From Stenotrophomonas sp. UBA7346 (GTDB lineage Bacteria > Pseudomonadota > Gammaproteobacteria > Xanthomonadales > Xanthomonadaceae), in the NCBI GenBank assembly GCA_002471015.1, contig DKPB01000066.1:100048-164047 (forward strand): 64,000 bases of DNA. Direction: 5' to 3'. Below, one piece after another: positions 42,538 to 50,276 of this stretch; position 1 is the stretch's first letter, and the number at the start of each line of letters is the position of its first letter. The translations under genes were made by a program, and so were the position numbers. Below the pieces are notes generated by a model, which was not told the DNA's origin, did no database searches, and saw only the letters and a program-made list of their open reading frames with translations.

Positions 42538-45121
42538 GGGTACGCGCGCCGCCCACGGTGCGATAGCGCTTGGCGGCGCGTTGCTGGCGGTTGGCAACGT
42601 GGCCAGCGCGGACGATTCGCTGTACGAATTCGATGACCGTTTGCTGATGGGCTCGACGCTGTCCACCGGCAACCTGCAGCGTTTCAATCGCGGCGACCAG
42701 GCCGATCCCGGGGTGTACCTGGTGGATGTCTACGTCAACGATGCCTATGTGGATCGCGCCCAGCTGCAGTTCCGCGCCGTAGGTGACAGCACACAGCCGT
42801 GCCTGGACGAAACCTTCCTGCGCGAGAAGCTGGGCACACGGCCGCCCGAAAGCATGGGTGCTGAAGCCGCCGTGGCCCAGACCAGCGCAGCCCATTGCGT
42901 GGATCTGGCCCAGCGCCTGCCGGGCAGCGCCGCTAGGCTGGACGTCGGCCGTCTGCGTCTGGATCTTTCGGTGCCGCAGGCGCTGTTGATCCGCACACCC
43001 CGCGACCATGTCAGCCGCGATATGTGGGACGCGGGCAGGACCATGGCGTTCGCCAACTATGACCTCAACGCCAGTCGCACATCCGCAAACGGCATGGCAT
43101 CCAGCTATGCTGCCATGGCGGTGAATGCTGGCGCCAATATGGGTATGTGGCGGCTGCGCCATCAGTCGAACCTGAGCTACGCAAGCCGCCCGGGCTGGCA
43201 ACGCAGTGACTGGAACAGCATCCGCACCTATGCACAGCGCTCCTTGCCCGGTATTGCCAGCGACATGACCATCGGTAGCAGCTACACCGACGGCAATCTA
43301 TTCGGAAACCTCAGCTACCGCGGCATTCGCATCGCCACCGACGAACGGATGGTTCCGGATTCGCAGCGCCGCTATGCGCCGGTTGTACGCGGCAGTGCGC
43401 ACAGTAGATCGCGGGTTGTGATTCGCCAGAATGGGCGCAAGCTCCGCGAGGAGGTGATATCACCGGGCCCGTTCCTGATCGATGACATCAGTGGCGCCGC
43501 CTATGGGGGTGACCTGGATGTGGAAGTGGTCGCCGACGATGGCAGTACCAGCCGTTTCAGCGTGCCGTTTTCCGCGGTGCCGGAATCCATACGCCCCGGC
43601 TACTCCAAGTACAGCGCCACGCTGGGGCAGGCAGGCAGCAACGGCCAGAAGCGATTGCCGTTTGCCGAATTCACCTACCAGCGTGGCCTCAGCAACCGGC
43701 TGACACTCAATGCTGGCGCCCGCCTGGCCGAGGATTATGTAGGCGTGCTGGCTGGCGGCGTCGTGGCTACGCAGTACGGTGCGTTCGGTGGAACCTCGGT
43801 GTTCTCGCGCCTGCAGGAACACGGTGCCGGCACGACAACCGGTTACCGCCTTGAACTGAACTACAGCAAGACGTTCCAGGCCACCGACACCACCGTGACA
43901 CTGGCCAGCTACCGCTATTCGTCCCGCGGCTTTCGTGATTTTTCCGATGCCCTTGGACGGCCGTGGGAACAGGAAACGCTGGACGATGCGTTCAAGCCAC
44001 TGGTCCGCCAACGCAACCAGCGCAATCAGTTCAACGTTGTCATGAACCAGCGACTGGGCAGGTCCGGTGCGTTGTACCTGACCGGTTCGGCAGCGGACTA
44101 CTTCCATGGCGCCAAGCGCGATGTGCAGTTCCAGTTCGGCTATTCCAATGCATGGCGGAAGTTGAGCTATAGCGTGTCCCTGTCGCAGCAGCGCAACTGC
44201 GCGATGCAGTATTGGAATACGGACATGGCATCCGAATGCGTGCAGGGCCGTTCGCTGGGCCTTACCCTGTCGATGCCGCTGGGTACGGCGCCAACGGCGC
44301 CTGTGCTCAGCACAATGGCAACACGGGACCGGGGAGTTGGCGCCTCCAGCTTCCAGTCCGTGCTCAGCGGCACACTGGGGGAACGACGCAGCACCCAGTA
44401 CGCGCTGTCCGCTGGCCATGGCGGCAGCAGCAACGGCGCCCAATGGAGTGGCAACCTGCAGACCCAGAGCGCTGTTGGCAGCCTCAGCGCGGGCGCCTCG
44501 GGCGGTGGCGGTGCGCGTCAGATCACCGCCGGTATGCGCGGTGCAGTGGTGCTGCACGGCAATGGCGTCACTGCCGGCCCCTACGTGGGCGACACCTTCG
44601 CGCTGGTAAAGGCCGACGGCGCGCATGGATCACGTATCAGGGGGGGGCAGGGCGCCCGCATCAACCGCAACGGCTACGCACTGGTGCCCTCGCTGTCGCC
44701 CTATCGTCTCAATCGCATCGGTCTGGACCCGCAGGAGATGACCACCGATGCGGAGCTGCTGGAGACCGAGCGCACATTGGTACCATCAGCGGGCGCCGCG
44801 TTGTGGGTGGCGTTCGAGACCATGAAAGGCACACCATTGATCCTGCGCGCCCGCCGTAGCAACGGCAACGTGGTGCCGCTGGGTGCCAGCGTCAACAACG
44901 AAGCTGGCGCGACGATCGGCATGGTGGGGCAGGCAGGTTTGATCTACGCACGCTCGCAAAGGACGGCCGGGCAGTTGTCCGTACGCTGGGCTGACGGTGC
45001 AGATGGCAGCTGCACGGTGTCCTATGACCTGGGGACGCAGCCTTACAGCGACGTTGCGACGCCCGCCATTGTCGAGGCCATCTGCCAGGGCCTCCCCGCT
45101 TTCCAGGTGCAAAGGCCATGA
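42521..45121 (+). CDS. Fimbrial outer-membrane usher protein
   Basis: An 866-residue usher that forms the outer-membrane pore and assembles subunits. It has the N-terminal chaperone-binding domain (YEFDDRLLMGSTLSTGNLQR, GVYLVDVYVNDAYVDRAQLQ), the beta-barrel with LPGIASDMTIGSSYTDGNLF and PGPFLIDDISGAAYGGDLDV, and C-terminal domains ending near EAICQGLPAFQVQRP. ATG at 42521 or 42497 are both possible; either overlaps the chaperone gene. It overlaps the adhesin gene by four bases. Confidence 0.94.
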   Translation: MLRPARGTRAAHGAIALGGALLAVGNVASADDSLYEFDDRLLMGSTLSTGNLQRFNRGDQADPGVYLVDVYVNDAYVDRAQLQFRAVGDSTQPCLDETFLREKLGTRPPESMGAEAAVAQTSAAHCVDLAQRLPGSAARLDVGRLRLDLSVPQALLIRTPRDHVSRDMWDAGRTMAFANYDLNASRTSANGMASSYAAMAVNAGANMGMWRLRHQSNLSYASRPGWQRSDWNSIRTYAQRSLPGIASDMTIGSSYTDGNLFGNLSYRGIRIATDERMVPDSQRRYAPVVRGSAHSRSRVVIRQNGRKLREEVISPGPFLIDDISGAAYGGDLDVEVVADDGSTSRFSVPFSAVPESIRPGYSKYSATLGQAGSNGQKRLPFAEFTYQRGLSNRLTLNAGARLAEDYVGVLAGGVVATQYGAFGGTSVFSRLQEHGAGTTTGYRLELNYSKTFQATDTTVTLASYRYSSRGFRDFSDALGRPWEQETLDDAFKPLVRQRNQRNQFNVVMNQRLGRSGALYLTGSAADYFHGAKRDVQFQFGYSNAWRKLSYSVSLSQQRNCAMQYWNTDMASECVQGRSLGLTLSMPLGTAPTAPVLSTMATRDRGVGASSFQSVLSGTLGERRSTQYALSAGHGGSSNGAQWSGNLQTQSAVGSLSAGASGGGGARQITAGMRGAVVLHGNGVTAGPYVGDTFALVKADGAHGSRIRGGQGARINRNGYALVPSLSPYRLNRIGLDPQEMTTDAELLETERTLVPSAGAALWVAFETMKGTPLILRARRSNGNVVPLGASVNNEAGATIGMVGQAGLIYARSQRTAGQLSVRWADGADGSCTVSYDLGTQPYSDVATPAIVEAICQGLPAFQVQRP

Positions 45122-46461
45122 CACGCTATCTTCGCCTGCTGTCGTTCGTTCTTCTGGCCGTTGCCCCCGCAGCGTGGGCAACCTGTTACAAGGTGGTCAG
45201 CGTTGGCACCGCGACGACCACCTCACAGACAGCAATCCGGCCAGGGGAGGGCAGTGCTTCATCCTGGGCTGGCGCCTGTGATACCTGCAATGGTTCGTTG
45301 GGGCTGCCCAGCGTGATCAATGTGAGCGATCCGGCATTCCAGCCCTATCCGACCCTGCTTGCCAGTGCGGTTGCGCCCGCCACGGTATACGGCGTTACCG
45401 GGGGTTATGACCCGGAACGCGTGTTCTTCCGCTGTGCACCGGAAGACCCGGTGTACGAAATGTTCTCCACCAACGCGGACAACCTGTACAGCGGTTGGTA
45501 CAACGGCGGTGACGCCGTGGGCAACTCGATCGGTCTGCAGGCCGCCTACCGAACAGCATGGCGGAACGTGCTGCTACGCCTGACCCACATGGAGACCGGG
45601 CAGTATTTCACCGACGTATGGGCCGAACGCCTGCTGGAAGGACTGGACGTGGACTCCCGCGGCTACCGCCTGGTCAAAGCCAAGAACCTGAGCGCAGTCC
45701 GATCGGAGTTGTTCAGCGCGCCCCTGGAATCGACCTATTACTACGCGGCCACGCCATCGCGGCTCTACAGCTACACCCAGCCTGCGGCATACATCGCAAT
45801 CAAGGGCCCCGGTTTGGTATATCCCGAGGTGGGGAAGTCGCATAATGCCAACTACGCGGGTTGGCACTACAACTGGCCCGGTGCGATAGGGCTATACAAC
45901 GGGGTGACACTCAAGCGCTATCCCACCTGTGCGGTGCTCAACGTGACCCCGCAGGTCACATTCCCACGGCTTTCCATCAGCGAGCTCGAGGCCGGTGGCA
46001 GCCACGAGGTCCCTTTCCAGGTGAGTTTCAAATGCCAGAGCGGGTTCAGCAGCAGCACCGCCAGCAACGGCACGGCGCTGGGTATCAAGGTGTCACCCGG
46101 TGCGGCCGCAGCGGCCAATGCATTGGGCCTGGCAAACGCCAGCGGGGGGCTGTCCTACCTGGTGTCCGATCGCTATAACGAGGCCGGCATGGCCAAGGGG
46201 GTAGGGATACGCCTGTTACGCGATGGGCAAGTGATGAACCTGCTGGTGGATGAAAATTCTGCCGGCGGCGTCAACGCACAGGCCCAGGGTTGGTATCCCG
46301 CTGTTGGGGCTGCTACCCAGACCGGCGGCAGCGTCGACGGCGTCACCGATTACCATGAAACCTTCACGGCACGCATCGAAAAGCTGTCTGAAGGCACCCA
46401 GCCGCAGGTGACGGCGGGCAGGGTGCAGGCAACCGCTCAGATCATCATCAGGGTGCAGTGA
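45118..46461 (+). CDS. Fimbrial tip adhesin
   Basis: A 447-residue secreted protein after the usher. The signal peptide (MTRYLRLLSFVLLAVAPAAW) is followed by an N-terminal, Cys-containing, receptor-binding-like domain to about residue 270. The C-terminal pilin domain (VTPQVTFPRLSISELEAGGS, FQVSFKCQSGFSSSTASNGT) ends AGRVQATAQIIIRVQ. Two-domain architecture and position mark it as the tip adhesin. Its receptor is unknown. Confidence 0.88.
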   Translation: MTRYLRLLSFVLLAVAPAAWATCYKVVSVGTATTTSQTAIRPGEGSASSWAGACDTCNGSLGLPSVINVSDPAFQPYPTLLASAVAPATVYGVTGGYDPERVFFRCAPEDPVYEMFSTNADNLYSGWYNGGDAVGNSIGLQAAYRTAWRNVLLRLTHMETGQYFTDVWAERLLEGLDVDSRGYRLVKAKNLSAVRSELFSAPLESTYYYAATPSRLYSYTQPAAYIAIKGPGLVYPEVGKSHNANYAGWHYNWPGAIGLYNGVTLKRYPTCAVLNVTPQVTFPRLSISELEAGGSHEVPFQVSFKCQSGFSSSTASNGTALGIKVSPGAAAAANALGLANASGGLSYLVSDRYNEAGMAKGVGIRLLRDGQVMNLLVDENSAGGVNAQAQGWYPAVGAATQTGGSVDGVTDYHETFTARIEKLSEGTQPQVTAGRVQATAQIIIRVQ

Positions 46462-47180
46462 TGTCATTCCTACGCCTGCTGTTCGCTTTACTGCTGTTTG
46501 TCTGTGGCTCCGCGTTTGCAGGGGTGACGGCCGAGCGCACGCGGGTGATCGTTCACCAGGGGCAGCGTGAGGTATCACTGGTGCTGGCCAATCAGAACGA
46601 CTACCCGGTGATGGTGCAGGCCTGGGTGGATGATGGCTCACCCGATGGCGGGCCCGACGAAGCAGATGCACCGATCATCCCGCTATCTGCAATGTTTCAA
46701 CTGGCTGCCGGACAACGTCAAAGCCTGCGTCTGCTCTACGTGGGACCCGCGCCCAGCAATGATCGCGAGTCGCTCTATTGGTTGAACCTGCTGGAGATTC
46801 CACCGGACCGGCTAGCCGGCGAGGTGCCTGGTTCGACCCGTCTCACGGTGACCCTGCGAACGCAGATGAAAGTGTTCTATCGCCCGGCAGCACTCAAAAC
46901 CGGCGTTGACAAGGCAACGGCAAAACTCGCATTCCGACTCAAGCATGGGCGGTTGTCTGCAGCGAATACTTCGCCATTTCACATCACGCTTGCAGGGCTT
47001 GTCGTTTGTGGCGGAGAGGCCATGAACGTGGAGGGCGATGGCTTGATAGCGCCGCTGGCGACCACGCAGATTGCGTCTTCAGTTCCCGCATGCATGCGCG
47101 GTGAAACCCAGGTTCAGTTCAACTGGATCGACGATGAAGGCAACATCCAAATCGGGCGCGGCAGGCTTGTTGAGGAATAG
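46461..47180 (+). CDS. Periplasmic fimbrial chaperone (second)
   Basis: A 239-residue PapD-like chaperone ending the fimbrial operon. The start overlaps the adhesin stop by one base (TGATG). Signatures after the signal peptide are TAERTRVIVHQGQREVSLVL, NDYPVMVQAWVDDGSPDGG, NDRESLYWLNLLEIPPD and QMKVFYRPAALKTGV. It may be dedicated to the adhesin. Base composition is similar to its neighbours. Confidence 0.92.
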   Translation: MSFLRLLFALLLFVCGSAFAGVTAERTRVIVHQGQREVSLVLANQNDYPVMVQAWVDDGSPDGGPDEADAPIIPLSAMFQLAAGQRQSLRLLYVGPAPSNDRESLYWLNLLEIPPDRLAGEVPGSTRLTVTLRTQMKVFYRPAALKTGVDKATAKLAFRLKHGRLSAANTSPFHITLAGLVVCGGEAMNVEGDGLIAPLATTQIASSVPACMRGETQVQFNWIDDEGNIQIGRGRLVEE

Positions 47181-47355
47181 AAGTCTGTCTGGCCCACGAA
47201 CTGACAGTGCGATCGTTGACGCTCATTCGATACAAATAAAGTGACTCGTCACAAAATGTGACGTCTATGCAACGAGCGCGGCCCCAATGGCACAGAGGAA
47301 ACATCGTTGTGAAGCCTCTTTTGTCCGCCTGATCAGCCGGGAGCACGGCCGCTTG

Positions 47356-47386
47356 AATTAATTAGGTGATTAGTCACTTAATTAGC
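47356..47386. repeat. AT-rich palindrome at the chromosome/prophage boundary
   Basis: TTAATTAGGTGA-TTAG-TCACTTAATTAG is a near-perfect inverted repeat (10 of 12 pairs). It lies in AT-rich sequence next to the phage gene remnant, and a related GTGAC-TC-GTCAC lies at 47241-47252. It looks like an operator or a terminator. The 47181-47381 stretch otherwise holds no gene that I can support. Confidence 0.4.
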
Positions 47387-47690
47387 AAGGTGACTTCGGA
47401 ATATCTCGCCATCCGCCGTCAATACGTTCAAAGCGCCCGCCCTGGATGCAGCGCTGACCAGACCGAAGGGGCTCAACCGAGGCCCCACGTTCTGGGCTCC
47501 GGAAGCACGTGCCGGCGGACTTCCTCAAGCACCTTTGCTTCCTCCAAGGCCGCAATGACGACGAGCGTTCTACTCGATGAGCCCCATGGCGACAACAACG
47601 GCTACAACGGCCAGGATGATTGCGCGCGACCAGAACAAGAGAGAGTCATTGGTGGCGTGGGGACGTCCTTGGCTATGCCGGCTAAGAGGA
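47382..47690 (-). pseudogene. Remnant of an inovirus accessory gene (homologue of the 134-residue gene at 53687-54091)
   Basis: Read on the minus strand, the 3' end encodes SGQRCIQGGRFERIDGGWRD followed by IPKSPC and stop. This mirrors PGQRCMQGKRLERIEGGWRD-LPNDPC of the intact gene in prophage A. Upstream pieces in two other frames encode LEEAKVLEEVRRHVLPEP and a membrane helix with its flank (PLSRHSQGRPH, then SRAIILAVVAVVVAMGLIE), matching the order of the intact gene. At least two frame changes separate the pieces, so it is decayed. It shows that an earlier inovirus occupied this dif site. Confidence 0.65.
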
Positions 47691-47710
47691 CTGAAAGCTG
47701 GTGATATCGC

Positions 47711-47731
47711 TTTTACATAATATACATAACA
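47711..47731. other. att1: left dif-like XerCD attachment site of prophage A
   Basis: TTTTACATAATATACATAAC contains a good XerD-type arm and the central TATACA (TGTATA on the other strand). The XerC-type arm expected on the right (TTATGCGAAAT, as in att2) is replaced by the phage sequence TAACACCC. The last codons and the stop of the phage regulator gene lie inside the site. Confidence 0.8.
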
Positions 47732-48009
47732 CCCAGCAATGCAGCCGAAGCAAGGCGCGTAAGCATATGATTCCAAAGGCGAATTTCAGCCTTTGAAGAG
47801 GCTTGTTCCGCACGAACTTTAATCGCCTCTGCTGGGTCGGCTTTTGACAATTCCATCAGGGCGGCTAGGTGTTCATCCTTGATTACCCGCCCTTGTCGCC
47901 ATAGCGAAACGGCGCTCGCCGACACGCCGAGCTTCTTTGCAAGCTGACGATCCGATGGCAGTGAATGCGCTTTCAGTGCGGCATCCATTAACGCGTTAAG
48001 AGTTTGCAT
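47713..48009 (-). CDS. Phage HTH regulator with C-terminal hydrophobic segment (prophage A)
   Basis: A 98-residue Cro/CI-like DNA-binding protein, the probable repressor. The HTH is in DRQLAKKLGVSASAVSLWRQ (about residues 20-39). The C-terminus is hydrophobic (LTRLASAALLGVMYIM), so membrane association is possible. The layout (HTH, then WxxL, then hydrophobic helix) resembles DUF3693-type inovirus regulators. The last six codons and stop lie in att1. In the circular phage the frame would continue for 21 more codons to a stop at 54427-54425, 12 bases before the LTGPWAG gene. It is divergent from the replication operon with operators between. Confidence 0.8.
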   Translation of the reverse strand: MQTLNALMDAALKAHSLPSDRQLAKKLGVSASAVSLWRQGRVIKDEHLAALMELSKADPAEAIKVRAEQASSKAEIRLWNHMLTRLASAALLGVMYIM

Positions 48010-48010
48010 A

Positions 48011-48080
48011 TCAAGTTCCGCTTGACAGGGGTGTCAAGTGGCAGTTTATATGCGCCCCGTATCGAGTGGTACTTGATACC
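48011..48080. promoter_or_regulatory. Early promoter and operator region of prophage A
   Basis: A perfect inverted repeat CTTGACA-GGGG-TGTCAAG (48023-48040) and a second palindrome TATCGAGT-GGT-ACTTGATA (48062-48080) share the TATCAAGT/CTTGA half-site, with a further half-site TATCAAGT at 48011. The plus strand has TTGACA-N17-TTTATA (48024-48052), so the first palindrome covers the -35 box of the early promoter. This is the expected binding region for the HTH regulator. Confidence 0.7.
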
Positions 48081-48143
48081 CCGCCCCGGCCTCCCCCTAG
48101 AGCCGGGAGCGGGCTTCTAGGGCGAGGGGGTAGGGGAGGGGCC

Positions 48144-48281
48144 ATGCAACTCGACGGATTGAAGCTGCACCAGCTGTACGCCGTTCGACGCCATTGGGCT
48201 CGGCTTGGTGATGCGGCCAAGGTCGCCCAGGTCGATGCCGCCATTGATGCCCGCAATGCCCTGATCGGCGGTGCCAAGTGA
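48144..48281 (+). CDS. Small phage protein, unknown (45 residues)
   Basis: First gene after the early promoter, with a purine-rich ribosome site (GGGGAGGGG). It encodes MQLDGLKLHQLYAVRRHWAR and LGDAAKVAQVDAAIDARNAL, a soluble helical peptide. Its stop overlaps the next GTG start by four bases. I do not recognise a family. Coupling to the next ORFs supports it being real. Confidence 0.65.
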   Translation: MQLDGLKLHQLYAVRRHWARLGDAAKVAQVDAAIDARNALIGGAK

Positions 48282-48430
48282 TCGGTGCCTTGGCTATGTG
48301 CGGCTTCTGCCTCGTTCGCGGTGTTGTTCTGCTGATCGTATGGATCCGCGACCACCGCAACCATCGCATTGACGCGGACTACCGCGCTGCTCGCCTCGTT
48401 GCCCAGGCACGCGCCGAGGTGGCCCGGTGA
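48278..48430 (+). CDS. Small single-span membrane protein (50 residues), shared with prophage B
   Basis: GTG start overlapping the previous stop (GTGA). The hydrophobic helix (GFCLVRGVVLLIVWI) is followed by a basic tail containing YRAARLVAQARAEV. The segment RAARLVAQARAEV recurs exactly in the 52-residue protein at 61374-61532 of prophage B, which shows homology. Function unknown. It sits in the coupled chain leading to Rep. Confidence 0.7.
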   Translation: MIGALAMCGFCLVRGVVLLIVWIRDHRNHRIDADYRAARLVAQARAEVAR

Positions 48431-48495
48431 TCTTCCTCATCCCGTTGGCACTGGTTGCCGTCTATCACTGGATCCGGTGGGTGTGCCGTGGCTGA
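48427..48495 (+). CDS. MicroORF, predicted membrane peptide (22 residues)
   Basis: GTG start overlapping the upstream stop by four bases (GTGA). It encodes MIFLIPLALVAVYHWIRWVC plus RG, almost entirely one hydrophobic helix with a basic end. Its stop overlaps the next start by eight bases (GTGGCTGA). Its existence rests on the unbroken chain of overlaps. Confidence 0.55.
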   Translation: MIFLIPLALVAVYHWIRWVCRG

Positions 48496-48583
48496 TTTCC
48501 TCCGCGGCGCATTTACTGCCTTCATCGTCCTCTTGCCGTTCGCTTTGCTTGTCTCGCGCTGGATGGATCGACGCCGTGGCTGA
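48488..48583 (+). CDS. Small membrane peptide (31 residues)
   Basis: GTG start in the overlap GTGGCTGA. It encodes MADFLRGAFTAFIVLLPFAL then LVSRWMDRRRG, a single hydrophobic helix with a basic tail. Its stop overlaps the Rep GTG start by the same eight-base sequence, so translation of Rep is probably coupled to it. Confidence 0.6.
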   Translation: MADFLRGAFTAFIVLLPFALLVSRWMDRRRG

Positions 48584-49643
48584 CGGTTCCGGCTACTGCT
48601 ACCACGGCACGTTCTGCGGCATCTGCGGCAAGCCGAGCAAGATGCATCGCGCCGACATGTGCGAGCCGTGCTATACGCGGCTGCGCTCAACCATTGATGC
48701 GAACGTCGCTGCTCATAAGCCGCGCACTGCGCTTGATGAGTTCGATGCAGCTGTTGGGCATATGCGTGCCATGCAGCATCGAACTGAGCGTGCTTGCGAG
48801 CAGGTCCAGAAGTCGAAGCGCAACGGCTCTGCATCGCTTGCTGAGTACTACGCAGCGGGTCAGGTCGCATTGAGCGCAGAGGGCCAGCGCGAAGCGCTGG
48901 CCCTTGGGCTTGTCCCTTATAAAACAAGTGGTCCAGACGCGCCGAAGAAGGCCCGTGTATCCATCGAAATTGACCCACTGCTGGCCCGGGCGCAGCGGTT
49001 GAAGAAGGGTGTCATCACGTCCGCGAGGCTGCACGATGAAGAAGCGAAAGCAACGGGTTTCCGGGGCGCTTGGTACATGCTCACGCTCACCTACCGAGAC
49101 GGACGCAATAGCAGCCCTCGTGACATTAGCGGCCTTCTGCGAGAAATGCGGCGCTACTTCAATGTCGCTCGATCCCGCGCCAAACGGTTTGCGGGTCAGG
49201 TTTTCCGTTATCTCTGGGTGGGAGAGCTCACCAAGCGCGGCATCCCCCATTACCACGTCCTGATCTGGATTCCCCAGGGCATGTATTTCGGCAAGGTCGA
49301 TCAGCGTGGCTGGTGGCCTCATGGTTCAAGCCAGATCGTGAAAGCGCGTAACGCTGTTGGCTATCTCGCTAAGTACGCAAGCAAGTTCACCAGCATTGTT
49401 GCTGGTCAATTTCCCAAGGGTTTCCGCACTCATGGCTGCGGTGGCCTGAATCAAGAATCCAAGCGCGAGCTGCGCTATTGGAGAGCGCCCGTTTCCGCCC
49501 GCGAAGTCTTCGGCACTGCTGCTGACATTCGCAAAGCGCTTGGCGGGTGGTTCGACAAACTCACCGGTGAATTCTGGCCCTCACCGTGGCGAGTAACCAT
49601 TTTTGGTGGCCGGACAATCGCGTGGAAGGTGATAGAGCTATGA
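48576..49643 (+). CDS. Rolling-circle replication initiator, HUH type (prophage A)
   Basis: A 355-residue Rep that would nick the plus origin of the phage. The N-terminus has a zinc-ribbon-like cluster (FCGICGKPSKMHRADMCEPC). The HUH motif is GIPHYHVLIWIP, and the catalytic tyrosine helix is probably AVGYLAKYASKF. WYMLTLTYRDG is motif 1-like. The start GTG 48576 is chosen because it lies in the coupling overlap. It differs entirely from the initiator of prophage B. Its stop overlaps the ssDNA-binding gene (ATGA). Confidence 0.85.
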   Translation: MADGSGYCYHGTFCGICGKPSKMHRADMCEPCYTRLRSTIDANVAAHKPRTALDEFDAAVGHMRAMQHRTERACEQVQKSKRNGSASLAEYYAAGQVALSAEGQREALALGLVPYKTSGPDAPKKARVSIEIDPLLARAQRLKKGVITSARLHDEEAKATGFRGAWYMLTLTYRDGRNSSPRDISGLLREMRRYFNVARSRAKRFAGQVFRYLWVGELTKRGIPHYHVLIWIPQGMYFGKVDQRGWWPHGSSQIVKARNAVGYLAKYASKFTSIVAGQFPKGFRTHGCGGLNQESKRELRYWRAPVSAREVFGTAADIRKALGGWFDKLTGEFWPSPWRVTIFGGRTIAWKVIEL

Positions 49644-49948
49644 AGATTCAAATCATTTCGGACAAGGTACTTGTCAAGTCGATTCCGGCTCGTGGTGAGC
49701 GGGCGGCAATGCAGTTCAACGAACAGGTGGCAGCCATCATCGACAACGAAGGCGGCTTCCCCAAGCCGTTCAAGATCTCGCTGGAAGCGGGCGAGCATCC
49801 GTACCGCCCAGGCTTCTACACCTTTGATCCGTCCAGCTTCGTGACGGATGAGTACGAGCGTTTGAAGCTGGGCCGTGCCATCAAGTTGGTTGCGCTTGCC
49901 GATGATAAGCCGGCCCCGATCCCGGCTGCGGCCCCGGCGAAGGGCTAA
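49640..49948 (+). CDS. Phage ssDNA-binding protein (gV-like)
   Basis: A 102-residue protein directly after Rep, the position of the filamentous-phage ssDNA-binding protein. It starts MKIQIISDKVLVKSIPARGE and ends DDKPAPIPAAAPAKG. The prophage B protein at the same place ends in the same APAKG tail. The beta-rich pattern (YTFDPSSFVTDEYERLKLGR) fits an OB-like fold. Function is inferred from position and the shared tail. Confidence 0.75.
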   Translation: MKIQIISDKVLVKSIPARGERAAMQFNEQVAAIIDNEGGFPKPFKISLEAGEHPYRPGFYTFDPSSFVTDEYERLKLGRAIKLVALADDKPAPIPAAAPAKG

Positions 49949-49951
49949 CCC

Positions 49952-50071
49952 ATGGTCCAGTACCTGGTCACTGCATCGCCGTGGCACCTCCTGTCGATTG
50001 GGTTCTGTTTCGGCGTGTTGGTGTGCGCAGGTGTGGCGGTAGCTGTTGCTGAGCTCCGTGGGCGGCGCTGA
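49952..50071 (+). CDS. Small phage membrane protein (39 residues)
   Basis: It encodes MVQYLVTASPWHLLSIGFCF and GVLVCAGVAVAVAELRGRR, one hydrophobic helix with a basic C-terminus. Its position between the ssDNA-binding protein and the coat gene is that of minor coat proteins pVII/pIX. Its stop overlaps the next start (TGATG). Confidence 0.65.
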   Translation: MVQYLVTASPWHLLSIGFCFGVLVCAGVAVAVAELRGRR

Positions 50072-50271
50072 TGGCAAAGGTGCTGATGTGCTCTCAGTTC
50101 AATGATTCAACGCAGCAATGCGAGGTCCAGCAGTGGGTTGATCAAACCGACTGGACCACACCACTTCCCGATATCGAACAGGCCGCGATGGTCGGGGGAG
50201 CGTACTTCATCGGCCTGATGACCTTGGCGGTTGTCAGAGGACTGCTGAATCCAAAATCCATAGAGGAGTAA
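50071..50271 (+). CDS. Small phage membrane protein (66 residues)
   Basis: Starts at ATG 50071 in a TGATG overlap. It encodes a polar N-terminus with two Cys (VLMCSQFNDSTQQCEVQQWV) and a hydrophobic helix (AAMVGGAYFIGLMTLAVVRG). The 71-residue protein at 59543-59758 of prophage B holds the same position and has a similar layout. It may be a minor virion protein. Confidence 0.7.
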   Translation: MAKVLMCSQFNDSTQQCEVQQWVDQTDWTTPLPDIEQAAMVGGAYFIGLMTLAVVRGLLNPKSIEE

Positions 50272-50276
50272 GTGCA

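Noticed and set aside
47366..47704. 112-codon plus-strand frame left of att1
   Set aside because: Opposite to the phage gene remnant, whose minus-strand translation matches an intact homologue in prophage A.
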